NCBI RefSeq assembly: GCF_900101105.1
Contig: NZ_FNGA01000004.1
Span: 248,001 to 312,000 of the forward strand
Length of the DNA: 64,000 bases
Direction of reading: 5' to 3'
From: Maridesulfovibrio ferrireducens
Lineage (GTDB): Bacteria; Desulfobacterota; Desulfovibrionia; Desulfovibrionales; Desulfovibrionaceae
In this document: piece by piece, positions 8,731 to 17,212 of the stretch
How positions within the stretch are numbered: position 1 is the stretch's first letter
Layout of the letters: the number at the start of each line of letters is the position of its first letter
Notes under the pieces: generated by a model
Told to the model about the DNA's origin: nothing
Seen by the model: the letters and a program-made list of their open reading frames with translations, nothing else
Database searches by the model: none
Translations under genes and position numbers: made by a program

Positions 8731-10868
8731 TGCCCGGCGTAAATTCCCTTTTTAACTTAGGCACTGGGGCTTTGTTTGCCTCCCAGTCAGCCATTCAGGT
8801 TACCGGTGATAACATTTCGAATGTTAACACTGAGGGGTATTCACGTCGTAACGTACGTCTTGAAGAAAATGCCAGCATCAACTGGAAGCCCGGTCAGATC
8901 GGTACAGGTGTCAGAGCTGCTGAAGTTTATCGCAATTTTGATCAGTTTATCGAGAACAGCTATAACGATAAATCTTCCCAACGTGAACGCTGGGATTCTC
9001 TGTATAATACCCTTGGCAGTGTAGAGAGTCTTTTTAATGAATCACGCGGTTATGGTATCAACTCCAGTTTGACAACATTTTTTAATGACTGGCAGGATCT
9101 CGGTCAGCGTCCGAATGATGCCGCTTCCAGACAGCAACTTTTGAACGATTCCAAAAACATGGTCAGCAGTCTGAACAGTATGCAGGGAGATTTGACTCGC
9201 TATCAGGAGCAGGTTGAAGATTATATCAGGCAGGACGTAAATTCCGCCAATGATCTGATGACTCGTATTGCGGATATCAATGGGCGTATAAATGTTGAAC
9301 AGATTGACGGTCAGAACAATCCGAATGCTCTTTATGATGAGAGAGCTCGTTTAGTTCGCGATCTGTCAAAGATAATGGATACGCAGACAATTGATAACGG
9401 CAAAGGGAGCATGACCATCATTACCAAGGCCGGACAGACTTTGGTAGATGGCGACAAACATTTCAGTCTTTCATATGAAGGTCCTCGCAGTCAGAATAAT
9501 CTGAAGCCGGATTCTGATTTTGACGGACAAGCCTATTTCGATGGTTCAAGTGAATTTGAATATACTCTTGATGTTGTAGATTCAGGCAAGAACGTTGGTT
9601 CAGGTGCCGGCGCTGCACAGTTCAGAGTCTCACTTGACGGCGGGAATACATGGCTCAAGGATGACGAAGGAAACACAAGAACATTCTATGCCCGCGGTGA
9701 AGATAAGGCCATACAGGTTGATGATCTGAAAATATGGTTCGGAACCGCTGATGATTCCGGTGCGGTCCCTGCAAATGATTTTACTAAGGGTGACAGATTC
9801 ACCGTTGTTCCCAAGAGTGCCCTTTACTGGGTACAGAATACTTCCACCAAGGAAAACATCACTCCACAGACTTCTTTCTCCGGTCAGGATGATAATAGAA
9901 GACTCTGCGGCGGTACTTTGACAGGTTATTTCTCTTTCAGAGATGAGCATGTAGGCAAATACAAGTCCCGCATGGATGCTCTGGCGAATGAAATGATCTG
10001 GCAGACAAATAGAATCCATTCACAGGGGTCCGGGCTTAAGGCTCATACTTCAATGGAAGGAACGTATTCTGTTACAACCGATGATACTGCTCTCGGCAGC
10101 GGTTCATCAGGATTGGCTTTCGCAGACAAACTCGAATCCGGAAATGCCATGATGTATTTCTATGATTCAACTACCGGAGAACTTGCTTCTTCTGCTTCTT
10201 TCGGTCCTCTTGATTTTAGCGGAATAATTCCTCCCGGAATTGAAAATTTCGATCCTGATCAGCATTCAATGAATGATGTTGTCTCCGCCATAAATGACAC
10301 TTTCGGATCTTATGTTGATGCTTCGGTTGTTAATCACAAGCTGCAGCTTAACGCAAAGCAGGGTTATGAGTTTCAAATGGGGACCGATACATCTGGACTT
10401 TATGCAGGTCTGGGTTTGAATACATATTTTGCCGGTTCCGGCGCAAGTGATCTTTCATTGAATCCAAAAATCAGTGAAGATGTCGGGTATATTAATGCCG
10501 GGCATGTAAACGGAGCCGGAGAAGCCAACTCCGGAGACAACACGACCGCACTGAAAATGAAAGAGATGGCTCAGAACAGGGTGACGATTACGACTCCTTT
10601 TGACGGGACGACCAATCAGACTCTTATTGAGTATTACGACTCTACTGTCAGTGTTGTAGGCGCGGATACAAGTACTGCGAAATTTAATTTTAATTTTCAG
10701 AATACTTTGGCTTCTGATCTCAATCAGAAGCAGCAAGAAATTTCAGGTGTTAATATTGATGAAGAAATGAGTAACCTTATTAAGTTTCAGCATTCTTACA
10801 CCGCAGCGGCAAAGCTTATTACAACCGCTGATCAGATGCTTCAGACTGTTCTCGGGCTGAAGAATTAA
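8730..10868 (+). CDS. flgK: Flagellar hook-associated protein 1 FlgK (resident copy)
   Basis: FlgK is the first hook-filament junction protein. The protein of 712 residues starts MPGVNSLFNLGTGALF with ITGDNISNVNTEGYSRR-like rod/hook signature at 24-40. It ends with GVNIDEEMSNLIKFQHSYTAAAKLITTADQMLQTVLG. Around residues 290-370 there is an inserted module with RVSLDGGNTWLKDDEG and GDRFTVVPKSALYW, also seen in the element copy at 42589 and related to inserts in both FlgL copies. It overlaps flgN by one base and lies 39 bases ahead of flgL. Confidence 0.95.
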   Translation: MPGVNSLFNLGTGALFASQSAIQVTGDNISNVNTEGYSRRNVRLEENASINWKPGQIGTGVRAAEVYRNFDQFIENSYNDKSSQRERWDSLYNTLGSVESLFNESRGYGINSSLTTFFNDWQDLGQRPNDAASRQQLLNDSKNMVSSLNSMQGDLTRYQEQVEDYIRQDVNSANDLMTRIADINGRINVEQIDGQNNPNALYDERARLVRDLSKIMDTQTIDNGKGSMTIITKAGQTLVDGDKHFSLSYEGPRSQNNLKPDSDFDGQAYFDGSSEFEYTLDVVDSGKNVGSGAGAAQFRVSLDGGNTWLKDDEGNTRTFYARGEDKAIQVDDLKIWFGTADDSGAVPANDFTKGDRFTVVPKSALYWVQNTSTKENITPQTSFSGQDDNRRLCGGTLTGYFSFRDEHVGKYKSRMDALANEMIWQTNRIHSQGSGLKAHTSMEGTYSVTTDDTALGSGSSGLAFADKLESGNAMMYFYDSTTGELASSASFGPLDFSGIIPPGIENFDPDQHSMNDVVSAINDTFGSYVDASVVNHKLQLNAKQGYEFQMGTDTSGLYAGLGLNTYFAGSGASDLSLNPKISEDVGYINAGHVNGAGEANSGDNTTALKMKEMAQNRVTITTPFDGTTNQTLIEYYDSTVSVVGADTSTAKFNFNFQNTLASDLNQKQQEISGVNIDEEMSNLIKFQHSYTAAAKLITTADQMLQTVLGLKN

Positions 10869-10907
10869 GGCATTAGGAATAATGAAAAAGGTTAACGGAG
10901 AAAGGTT

Positions 10908-12473
10908 ATGAGAGTTACGCAACAAATGCTTTTCGGCACCTACGTGTCTAATATGAACAGGTCTCTTACGGATCTGGTAGAAAGCAATATCCAGGCACAG
11001 ACCCAGAAGAAGGTTAACAAACCTTCTGATAATCCTGTGGGCATGGCGCGTATTCTTGACCACCGTGAAACTCTTGCAACTGTAAAGCAGTATCGAAATA
11101 ATATTGATACCGCCAAGGGTTGGTTATCAATATCCGACACCACTTTGAATCAGTCTTCAACAATTGTGACCAGAGCAAAGGAACTTGCTGAGCAGGCTGC
11201 TTCCGGTACTATTACCGCAGATAACAGAGAGCAGATAAGTTATGAAGCTCGTCAGCTTTTTCAGCAGCTTATATCGCTTGCCAATACTGAATATGAAGGC
11301 AAGAGCATTTATGCCGGTCATAAGGTTGACGAGAACGCGTTTAAGGAAACTTTATGGATGACCACAAATGATTCTAATGTTTCTTCGCAGCAGTTCAGTA
11401 TTGAGGGTAACACCGATAAAACTATAGTCGTTCAGTTTCTTGATTCAGGTGATATAGGAGCTGCAGACCTTGATTATCGTTATTCAAAAGACGGTGGAAA
11501 AACTTTTACTACAAAGACTTTAGCAACCGGTACCAATACTCTGGATTTTGACGGCGTGACTATGTCCCTTGAAACCGGAACAACAGTCCGGGCCAATCCC
11601 GTTGGAAATACTAACGATTCAACTGGAACATGGATGTGGGTAAGGCCTACTGCTCAATATATGGGTGATGATGAAGATGCCGTAAACATTGTAGGAATGA
11701 ACACAACTCTTGCCGGTGGAAGAACCGAAGCTGAGGGTGTTTTTACCAACGACGTTGTTGTGAGAATTGATTCTGCGGCCCAGCTTCAGTCTAACATCAG
11801 TTATTCTTACAGTCTTGATGGCGGTATTAACTGGGTTGAAGGTAATGTTAAGTCGGCGGACGGAGTCTCTTCAAATGCAGTCCTGAGTATTCCCGGCGGA
11901 ATCTTGACAATATATTCAAATGCCGGAGCAGGCGGAACAAATCAGCTTCAATCTAATTCACAGTTTATTGTCAGACCTGATACCGCGGCTATAAATTTTC
12001 AGATTCAGGAAAATGAATATGTAAGGGTTAATGACGTTGGTAAAGATCTTTTCGGTGGAGTGTATCAGGCTCCGGGAGAATCCGGGGCCAGTACTGTTTT
12101 TAACAATGACAGTATGCTGACCGGAAGTAATGCCAGTTCGACTCAGAATTTACTTGAAACAATGGGTAATCTCGTTGCTTTTCTTGAAACAAATAATCAG
12201 TCAGGTGTTCAGGAATGTCTTGCCAGTCTTGACAAGTCACAGCAATACCTGCTTACCAAACTGGCTGATGTCGGGGGCAGGGAGAATAGACTTGCTGTAG
12301 CGGATAATGTTCTTTCCAGTCTTGAATTGAATGAAAAGGAAAGAATATCACATATTGAAGATATTGATGTCGGAGAACTTATGACTCAGCTTTCACAGCA
12401 GCAAATTGTTTACGAAGCAGTGCTGAAGAGTTCTTCAATGATTATGAAGATGAATCTTTTAAATTATATATAA
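10908..12473 (+). CDS. flgL: Flagellar hook-associated protein 3 FlgL (resident copy)
   Basis: FlgL is the second junction protein between hook and filament. The N terminus (MRVTQQMLFGTYVSNMNRS ... KKVNKPSDNPVGMARIL) and the C terminus (ISHIEDIDVGELMTQLSQQQIVYEAVLKSS) are flagellin-like coiled-coil ends. At 521 residues it is long for the family. The extra length is two tandem surface modules with KDGGKTF (194-200) and LDGGINW (303-309). The element copy at 44629 has only one such module and 400 residues. A stem-loop follows the stop. Confidence 0.93.
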   Translation: MRVTQQMLFGTYVSNMNRSLTDLVESNIQAQTQKKVNKPSDNPVGMARILDHRETLATVKQYRNNIDTAKGWLSISDTTLNQSSTIVTRAKELAEQAASGTITADNREQISYEARQLFQQLISLANTEYEGKSIYAGHKVDENAFKETLWMTTNDSNVSSQQFSIEGNTDKTIVVQFLDSGDIGAADLDYRYSKDGGKTFTTKTLATGTNTLDFDGVTMSLETGTTVRANPVGNTNDSTGTWMWVRPTAQYMGDDEDAVNIVGMNTTLAGGRTEAEGVFTNDVVVRIDSAAQLQSNISYSYSLDGGINWVEGNVKSADGVSSNAVLSIPGGILTIYSNAGAGGTNQLQSNSQFIVRPDTAAINFQIQENEYVRVNDVGKDLFGGVYQAPGESGASTVFNNDSMLTGSNASSTQNLLETMGNLVAFLETNNQSGVQECLASLDKSQQYLLTKLADVGGRENRLAVADNVLSSLELNEKERISHIEDIDVGELMTQLSQQQIVYEAVLKSSSMIMKMNLLNYI

Positions 12474-12492
12474 GTATTTATTTCAGTTGAGG

Positions 12493-12529
12493 ACCGTATT
12501 CTGCTTGCCCGCAATGGCAATGATACGGT
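12493..12529 (+). promoter_or_regulatory. Stem-loop between flgL and csrA
   Basis: ACCGTAT (12493-12499) pairs with ATACGGT (12523-12529), with an inner TTGCC/GGCAA stem (12505-12509 with 12516-12520). No T run follows, so it is not a typical terminator. It could protect the flgL transcript end or structure the csrA leader. A GGA at 12491-12493 abuts the stem and another lies at 12604-12606 (gaaaggatta); GGA is the core of CsrA sites. Confidence 0.45.
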
Positions 12530-12627
12530 AAGAGTTTTCTCAGTGGGTTGAAAATGTTCTCCGCAGTGGCGAATGTTTTTACTGAAAGCAAAAACGATCC
12601 GAAAGGATTACTTACACACAAGAGAAT

Positions 12628-12867
12628 ATGCTGATTCTGACTCGGAGACCGGGCGAAGCTCTTTACCTTGATGACAATATAAAAATTACGGTATTAAGTG
12701 TTCAAGGCAGACAGGTTAAGCTGGGCCTCGAAATACCGCAAGAAACTACTGTCTATAGGGAAGAGGTTTACCTCAAAATTAAAGAACAGAACCGTATGGC
12801 GCTTGAAAACAGACAGCAGGACCTCTTTGCTGCGACCGAATTATGGCAAAAGAAAGAAAAAAAATAA
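12628..12867 (+). CDS. csrA: Carbon storage regulator CsrA
   Basis: CsrA is a small dimeric RNA-binding protein that represses translation by binding GGA sites in leaders, flagellin mRNA being the classic target in FliW-containing bacteria. The 79-residue sequence starts [20 protein letters not shown] and has the core [16 protein letters not shown] with the RNA-contacting R and the usual YREEVYLKI. The ribosome site is weak, and its GGA at 12604-12606 could be autoregulatory. The 3' end overlaps fliW by 25 bases, so the regulator and its protein antagonist are coupled. Confidence 0.96.
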   Translation: MLILTRRPGEALYLDDNIKITVLSVQGRQVKLGLEIPQETTVYREEVYLKIKEQNRMALENRQQDLFAATELWQKKEKK

Positions 12868-13295
12868 TTAGGACTCGGCTTGGCGAAAGAGAGATCACTG
12901 AGGAAGGGATTATCTACTTTTCCCGCGGTCTGATCGGCTTTGACGACAAAAGAGATTTTACTCTGATTCAGATCAGGGAAGATTCTCCTTTTCTGTTGTT
13001 GCAAAGTATTGAAGATCCCAACTTAGGTCTGCTAGTAGTCGATCCGTACAGTTTTATGGATGAATATGAAGTCAAGCTGAGTGATGCTGAAAAACGAATC
13101 CTCAGATTGGAGAATGTTCGTCAACTGGGCGTGTTGGTCACTGTGACAATTCCTCCGGGAAGACCGGATGAAACAACTCTTAATTTGGGCGGTCCGATTG
13201 TGATAAACTCTGAAGCCCGCCGCGGCATGCAAGTTCCGCAAGTGGATTCAAAATATCCAACGCACTACCGCCCGGCAAATGATGAGTCTAATTAG
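12843..13295 (+). CDS. fliW: Flagellar assembly factor FliW
   Basis: FliW binds CsrA and flagellin in a mutually exclusive way, so free flagellin releases FliW and shuts off its own translation. The 150-residue protein has [25 protein letters not shown]-type N-terminal features ([33 protein letters not shown]) and the C-terminal [18 protein letters not shown], which are diagnostic. It starts inside csrA and ends just ahead of a terminator. The element-borne flagellin at 38400 may also be a ligand. Confidence 0.94.
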   Translation: MAKERKKIIRTRLGEREITEEGIIYFSRGLIGFDDKRDFTLIQIREDSPFLLLQSIEDPNLGLLVVDPYSFMDEYEVKLSDAEKRILRLENVRQLGVLVTVTIPPGRPDETTLNLGGPIVINSEARRGMQVPQVDSKYPTHYRPANDESN

Positions 13296-13360
13296 GACAT
13301 TGCCGGGTATTCTGACGGGTTGAATTTATTCCCGTTTAATTATTTAGAATGTGATTTACA

Positions 13361-13392
13361 GGTGAGACTCTTTATGGGTTTCACCTTTTTTT
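13361..13392 (+). terminator. Terminator of the flagellar operon after fliW
   Basis: GGTGAGAC (13361-13368) pairs with GTTTCACC (13378-13385, one G-U pair) and is followed by eight T. It lies between fliW and the convergent flgM stop codon. Confidence 0.85.
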
Positions 13393-13691
13393 TAGCGCAA
13401 AAAGTCTATGTCTTCACGGACAAGATTCATCGCAGTCTTGCGAATGTCAGGCTTGTATGTTCCAGCGCGCACCTGATCTCTTAAGTCTTTGACCTTCTGT
13501 TCTCTTGTGTCGGGACTTTCTGCAGCAGTCTGCCTCGCTGTGCCGAGTAGCTTTGCCTGCGACGAGACATTCACGACATCACGAGTGGACGCAGAGCTTG
13601 TACTCTGTGACTGAGCCTTTTCTGCAGGATTCTTTACCCGGTTATCAGAATAGGCCTTGAGGGGGGCGTTGTTAAACTGGTTGATCTTCAT
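13392..13691 (-). CDS. flgM: Anti-sigma-28 factor FlgM
   Basis: FlgM holds the flagellar sigma factor FliA inactive until it is exported through the completed hook. The start at 13691 (MKINQFNNAPLKAYS) follows GGAGGGGATC; an upstream in-frame codon would add seven residues before this site. The 99 residues show an N-terminal disordered Ser/Gln-rich part, DVVNVSSQAKLLG, then VKDLRDQVRAGTYKPD and MNLVREDIDFLR, the C-terminal sigma-binding helices. It is convergent with the flagellar operon. Confidence 0.9.
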   Translation of the reverse strand: MKINQFNNAPLKAYSDNRVKNPAEKAQSQSTSSASTRDVVNVSSQAKLLGTARQTAAESPDTREQKVKDLRDQVRAGTYKPDIRKTAMNLVREDIDFLR

Positions 13692-13753
13692 GATCCCCTC
13701 CGGGGTTACCAAGGTTTGTTCATTTATAGGTTAAAAAAAGGTGATGGTGTAAA

Positions 13754-14170
13754 TCAGAGCATTGTCCGGTCAACCTTTTCCAGTGTTATTTCCCACAATC
13801 GGTTCATAATCACCGACTTTTCTTCCGGAGGCAGATCTATAACGCCTTCAGCGCTTTCCTTAAGCACTTGAACATCACTTCCGTCAAGAGGGTACTCAAA
13901 TAAGTACCTTTCTCCGAAATCCAACTCCAGCTGTTCTAGTATATCGGACACTACCGGATTTTCATTACCCGAGACAATGAGATTTTCGATAATTTCCCTT
14001 GAAATCTTTTCTATCAGCTCGCGGCGCCTTGCCTGCCGTGAAATAGTGACAACGTCAACAGACTCGCTCATCTTCAGGGCGCGCCTGAATCTGGCCAGTC
14101 TCTTGGCGTTCGTCAACTGCTTACCATAGGTTCGCAGCATATTTCTAATTTCAGCAGGGTTGTTAGCCAC
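13754..14170 (-). CDS. Conserved flagellar-locus protein, function unknown
   Basis: A 138-residue soluble protein, upstream of flgM on the same strand with 62 bases between. The segment VDVVTISRQARRRELIEKI (about 38-56) resembles the FlgM motif DVVNVSSQAKLLG, so it may be a distant FlgM-like or sigma-binding protein. The C-terminal half (GERYLFEYPLDGSDVQVL and KSVIMNRLWEITLEKVDRTML) looks folded and not FlgM-like. No signal peptide or membrane helix. Position next to flgM in a flagellar block suggests a role in flagellar regulation; this is inference. Confidence 0.7.
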   Translation of the reverse strand: MANNPAEIRNMLRTYGKQLTNAKRLARFRRALKMSESVDVVTISRQARRRELIEKISREIIENLIVSGNENPVVSDILEQLELDFGERYLFEYPLDGSDVQVLKESAEGVIDLPPEEKSVIMNRLWEITLEKVDRTML

Positions 14171-14342
14171 AGCGTGTACTCCTTCTTATTAGCTCTATCG
14201 GCAGGTTACTATGTATACTTTAGGGTTAAAGTAGAAAAAGAATATATTTAAATAAGTTTTAAATATCAGATTGTTATAAAACCAAGGCTGATTTTGTGCT
14301 TGTTCGGGGTATAGAGTAACAGTAATTTTATAAGGAGTCTCG

Positions 14343-14394
14343 GGTTAAAAAATAAAAACAGCCGCAGTATATTTAACGCTGCAGCTGCTGTTTT
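14343..14394 (-). terminator. Terminator on the minus strand in the flgM-nadK gap
   Basis: AAAACAGC (14355-14362) pairs with GCTGTTTT (14387-14394), with CGCAG/CTGCAG inside. On the minus strand the stem is followed by a T-rich stretch (complement of 14343-14354). It lies right after the candidate small open frame at 14412-14501, which supports a short leftward transcript there. Confidence 0.65.
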
Positions 14395-14411
14395 AATTAT
14401 TACTCAGGCCA

Positions 14412-14501
14412 TTAGTCGGATTTGTAATTAACGTAGCTAGCGGCGTCAAGGTAACTATTTTGAAAATAGTCTTCGTATTGAATACAAAAAGATGTCTTCA
14501 A
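14412..14501 (-). CDS. Candidate 29-residue small protein
   Basis: On the minus strand a TTG start (14501) preceded by AAAGG opens a frame MKTSFCIQYEDYFQNSYLDA ending ...NYKSD before TAA at 14414-14412. The composition (aromatic, acidic, no low-complexity run) looks protein-like, and a terminator follows 18 bases later. No promoter is obvious. This is the only coding candidate in the gap 14171-14603, which otherwise also holds a 17-base palindrome (ACTATTTT-G-AAAATAGT, 14453-14469, inside this frame). It could be chance. Confidence 0.3.
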   Translation of the reverse strand: MKTSFCIQYEDYFQNSYLDAASYVNYKSD

Positions 14502-14603
14502 AATGGAGTCGACCTTTCTTTATAGGTTAATTAAGTTAATCCGATGAAATTTAACGACAGCTTAAGGTTGAATCTTAGGCTTCTTTCTAATAGGTAGGAG
14601 TCT

Positions 14604-15455
14604 ATGTCTGACTGTAAAGGTTTTGTACTTATAGTTACTAAGGCCGGAGGAGGCGCCGCAGCCAAGCTTGGAATAATTATTTCAAGATGGCTTTCTGCGC
14701 GTGGTGTGGATTCTCAAATCATTGCACATCCCGCTCCCCCAGCCCATGTTGAGGTGGCTGAGTTTAGAGAAAATTGCTCTCTTGTTCTTGTGCTGGGAGG
14801 GGATGGTACTTTTATAAGTACTGCCGGAGTCGTTATAGACTGGAAAATTCCTGTTCTTGGTATTAATCATGGCAGAGTCGGCTTTCTTGCAGAAGTTCTG
14901 CCTGATGACTGGGAAGTCGCACTTGAGAATTTTTTCAGTAATAAGCTGGATATTTCTCGAAGACTTGCGTTTCATTACGAGATACAGCGCGGCCACTCTA
15001 TTATAGCCAGAGGCGTCGCTGTAAATGATTTGGTTATTTCCCGGGGTGCGGTCGCCCGTATCATCTCTCTCGATATAGGACAGAAGGGGCAGTGGATTAA
15101 AAATATCCGTGCTGACGGGCTGATTATTTCAACTCCCACAGGTTCCACCGCATACAATGTCTCCGCAGGCGGACCGCTTGTCCATCCAGAATTACCGGTT
15201 ATGTGTGTTACCCCCGTCTGTCCGTTTTTAAATGGTATACGGCCTATGGTCCTGCCTGCTGAACGGCCTATGACTATAGATGTTTCTGAGTCGAGCGGGG
15301 ATGTATACATTACCGAGGACGGAAGAGTTCCTTACCCGCTGAATACCGGGGACCGTGTGATTGTGACCAGACATGAAAACGATCTGTTACTGGCCCGCAT
15401 CCGCAGTAATACTTTTTTTGAAAAACTCAGAAGCAAGGGCTTCTTTTCGGAGTAA
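14604..15455 (+). CDS. nadK: NAD kinase
   Basis: Phosphorylates NAD to NADP with ATP or polyphosphate. The 283-residue cytoplasmic protein shows VLVLGGDGTFIST (GGDGT motif, about residues 59-71), the GINHGRVGFLAEV loop, VNDLVISRG (NE/ND motif), and DGLIISTPTGSTAYNVSAGGPLVHP, all diagnostic. TAGGAG precedes the ATG. It heads a tight group with the DUF89-like gene (six bases later) and mltA. Confidence 0.96.
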   Translation: MSDCKGFVLIVTKAGGGAAAKLGIIISRWLSARGVDSQIIAHPAPPAHVEVAEFRENCSLVLVLGGDGTFISTAGVVIDWKIPVLGINHGRVGFLAEVLPDDWEVALENFFSNKLDISRRLAFHYEIQRGHSIIARGVAVNDLVISRGAVARIISLDIGQKGQWIKNIRADGLIISTPTGSTAYNVSAGGPLVHPELPVMCVTPVCPFLNGIRPMVLPAERPMTIDVSESSGDVYITEDGRVPYPLNTGDRVIVTRHENDLLLARIRSNTFFEKLRSKGFFSE

Positions 15456-15461
15456 CAGACA

Positions 15462-17207
15462 GTGAGTGTTCTGCTTGATTTTACATCTATAAAAGATGTT
15501 CGTTACGGAAAAGATCCGGTTTCAGATGCTTGGCTTCTTCATTTTATGACAGCCAATCATCTGGAAAGTTTTATGGACCCGATTAAAAACGCTTCTCCGG
15601 AACAGTTGCGTTTTATGGTTGCGCTTGATGAAAACCAAGTCTTTGCACCTTGTTCAGACTGGCTGTTCAAACGGCTAGTTACACCCGGACTTGCCTCTGA
15701 TCTTTTGCAGGAATACATTTATGTATGGAAGGCATTGATCAAACTGGTCAGAACTCACGTTTCCGATAGATATCAGCGCAGACTGATTTTGAATCTCTGC
15801 CGTCATAAATTTAAGCAGGCCATTGATGCCTCCATCCTTATTCCCTGGCGTCTGCTAAAAGGGATGGTTACAATCTTTCTTTCCCGAAGTGGACTTGATG
15901 ATCCTTATCGTAACCGTAAAAATGTTTTGACCAGCAGAGGTCGGGCATACGTTGAAAGTGATTTTTTCAAGAGGGCAATGGAATCGTGCCCTTATCCTCC
16001 GTTGCAGTGTAACTGTCTTGAAGATATGCGCTTTGAGCTTGATATGATCGAACTTGAAAGAATTTTCAGATTATCAACACTTCCTGATATATGGTGTTCG
16101 GATTTGTTTTCCGGGGATTTTTCTCGTTACTCCACATGTTTTTCTAAAGATAAAATTGATTTTAGCGGTATTAGAGATATTTTTTGCAAGAGTAGATCCG
16201 GGCTTAAAATTTTGTTTTTACCAGACGAGTCCGGTGGGATGATGGCTGATTTGTTAATGGTCAAATCACTTTTGAGGCAGGGTCATAGTGTCATCATGTC
16301 TCTTAAGGAGGGGTTTTGTTTTGATAGCCCTACATTCTGGGATAATGAAAATGATCCGGCTCTTGCTGAGGCTCTTAAAGGTGCTTTTTTTATAACAGAG
16401 AACAGAATTTCCAAAAATGATCTTCTGTCTACACTGCGTAAGAATCCTTTTGTCATTATTTCAGATGGAACAAGAGAACGTCTCAATCTGGTTCGTTGCA
16501 GTGTTACTTTTGCCAGAGCTTGGAAGGAGTCCGATCTTATCCTTGCAAAAGGCTGGTCCAACAGGCGTAGACTGATCAGAAATACACACCGTTTCACACG
16601 GGATGTGATGTGTTTTCATAGAAATCTTGACGGCAAATTTAAGCTCGAATTTAAAGCTAAATATCCGACAGCTCACAAGTTCAGTGAATCGGATATATCC
16701 GCCAAAGCTGATGAGATAATTGCGGAAATGCAGCAAGCCCGTTCAGCCAGAAAAGCTGTGATGTTCTATAGCGGGATTGTCGGCAGTATTCCGGGACAGG
16801 TTGACGTTGCGATTCAGCTTTTGAAAACTTTTGTTGCCGATCTTCGTAATAGACTTGAAGATACATACATTATTAATCCTGCGGAGCATTTTGAAGAAGG
16901 CATGGATGCTGATGATCTTATGTTTATGTGGGAAAAAGTTCAGCGCAGCGGTTTAATTTCAACCTGGAGATTCCAGACTTCTGCTGATATTGAAAAAAGT
17001 TTTGAGCTTATGGGTAAAAAAGTTCCTACAGTCTGGGTTGGCAAGGACGCAACTTATTCAACGGGCTGTACTAAGGAAATGCACATAGCGCAGGATGTTC
17101 AGAGGCAATATCGCGAATTGCAGATAATCGGCCCCGGTGCTGATAAATTTTTGCGCAGGCGTGAGTACGGAGTCGGCAGATTTAGCGACGTTGTTATTGA
17201 GCCTTAA
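15462..17207 (+). CDS. Large protein with DUF89/ARMT1-like central domain
   Basis: A 581-residue soluble protein starting at GTG 15462, with GGAG inside the end of nadK as ribosome site. Residues about 240-400 resemble the DUF89 (ARMT1, metal-dependent phosphatase) fold: ILFLPDESGGMMADLLMV, HSVIMSLKEGF, then VIISDGTRERLNL and KESDLILAKGWSNRR, corresponding to the family's DNAGE, N-D and AD-x-I-x-KG-x-x-N motifs. The regions before (1-230) and after (430-581, ending GPGADKFLRRREYGVGRF) were not recognised. NadK and MltA neighbours suggest no specific pathway. Confidence 0.6.
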   Translation: MSVLLDFTSIKDVRYGKDPVSDAWLLHFMTANHLESFMDPIKNASPEQLRFMVALDENQVFAPCSDWLFKRLVTPGLASDLLQEYIYVWKALIKLVRTHVSDRYQRRLILNLCRHKFKQAIDASILIPWRLLKGMVTIFLSRSGLDDPYRNRKNVLTSRGRAYVESDFFKRAMESCPYPPLQCNCLEDMRFELDMIELERIFRLSTLPDIWCSDLFSGDFSRYSTCFSKDKIDFSGIRDIFCKSRSGLKILFLPDESGGMMADLLMVKSLLRQGHSVIMSLKEGFCFDSPTFWDNENDPALAEALKGAFFITENRISKNDLLSTLRKNPFVIISDGTRERLNLVRCSVTFARAWKESDLILAKGWSNRRRLIRNTHRFTRDVMCFHRNLDGKFKLEFKAKYPTAHKFSESDISAKADEIIAEMQQARSARKAVMFYSGIVGSIPGQVDVAIQLLKTFVADLRNRLEDTYIINPAEHFEEGMDADDLMFMWEKVQRSGLISTWRFQTSADIEKSFELMGKKVPTVWVGKDATYSTGCTKEMHIAQDVQRQYRELQIIGPGADKFLRRREYGVGRFSDVVIEP

Positions 17208-17212
17208 AATTA

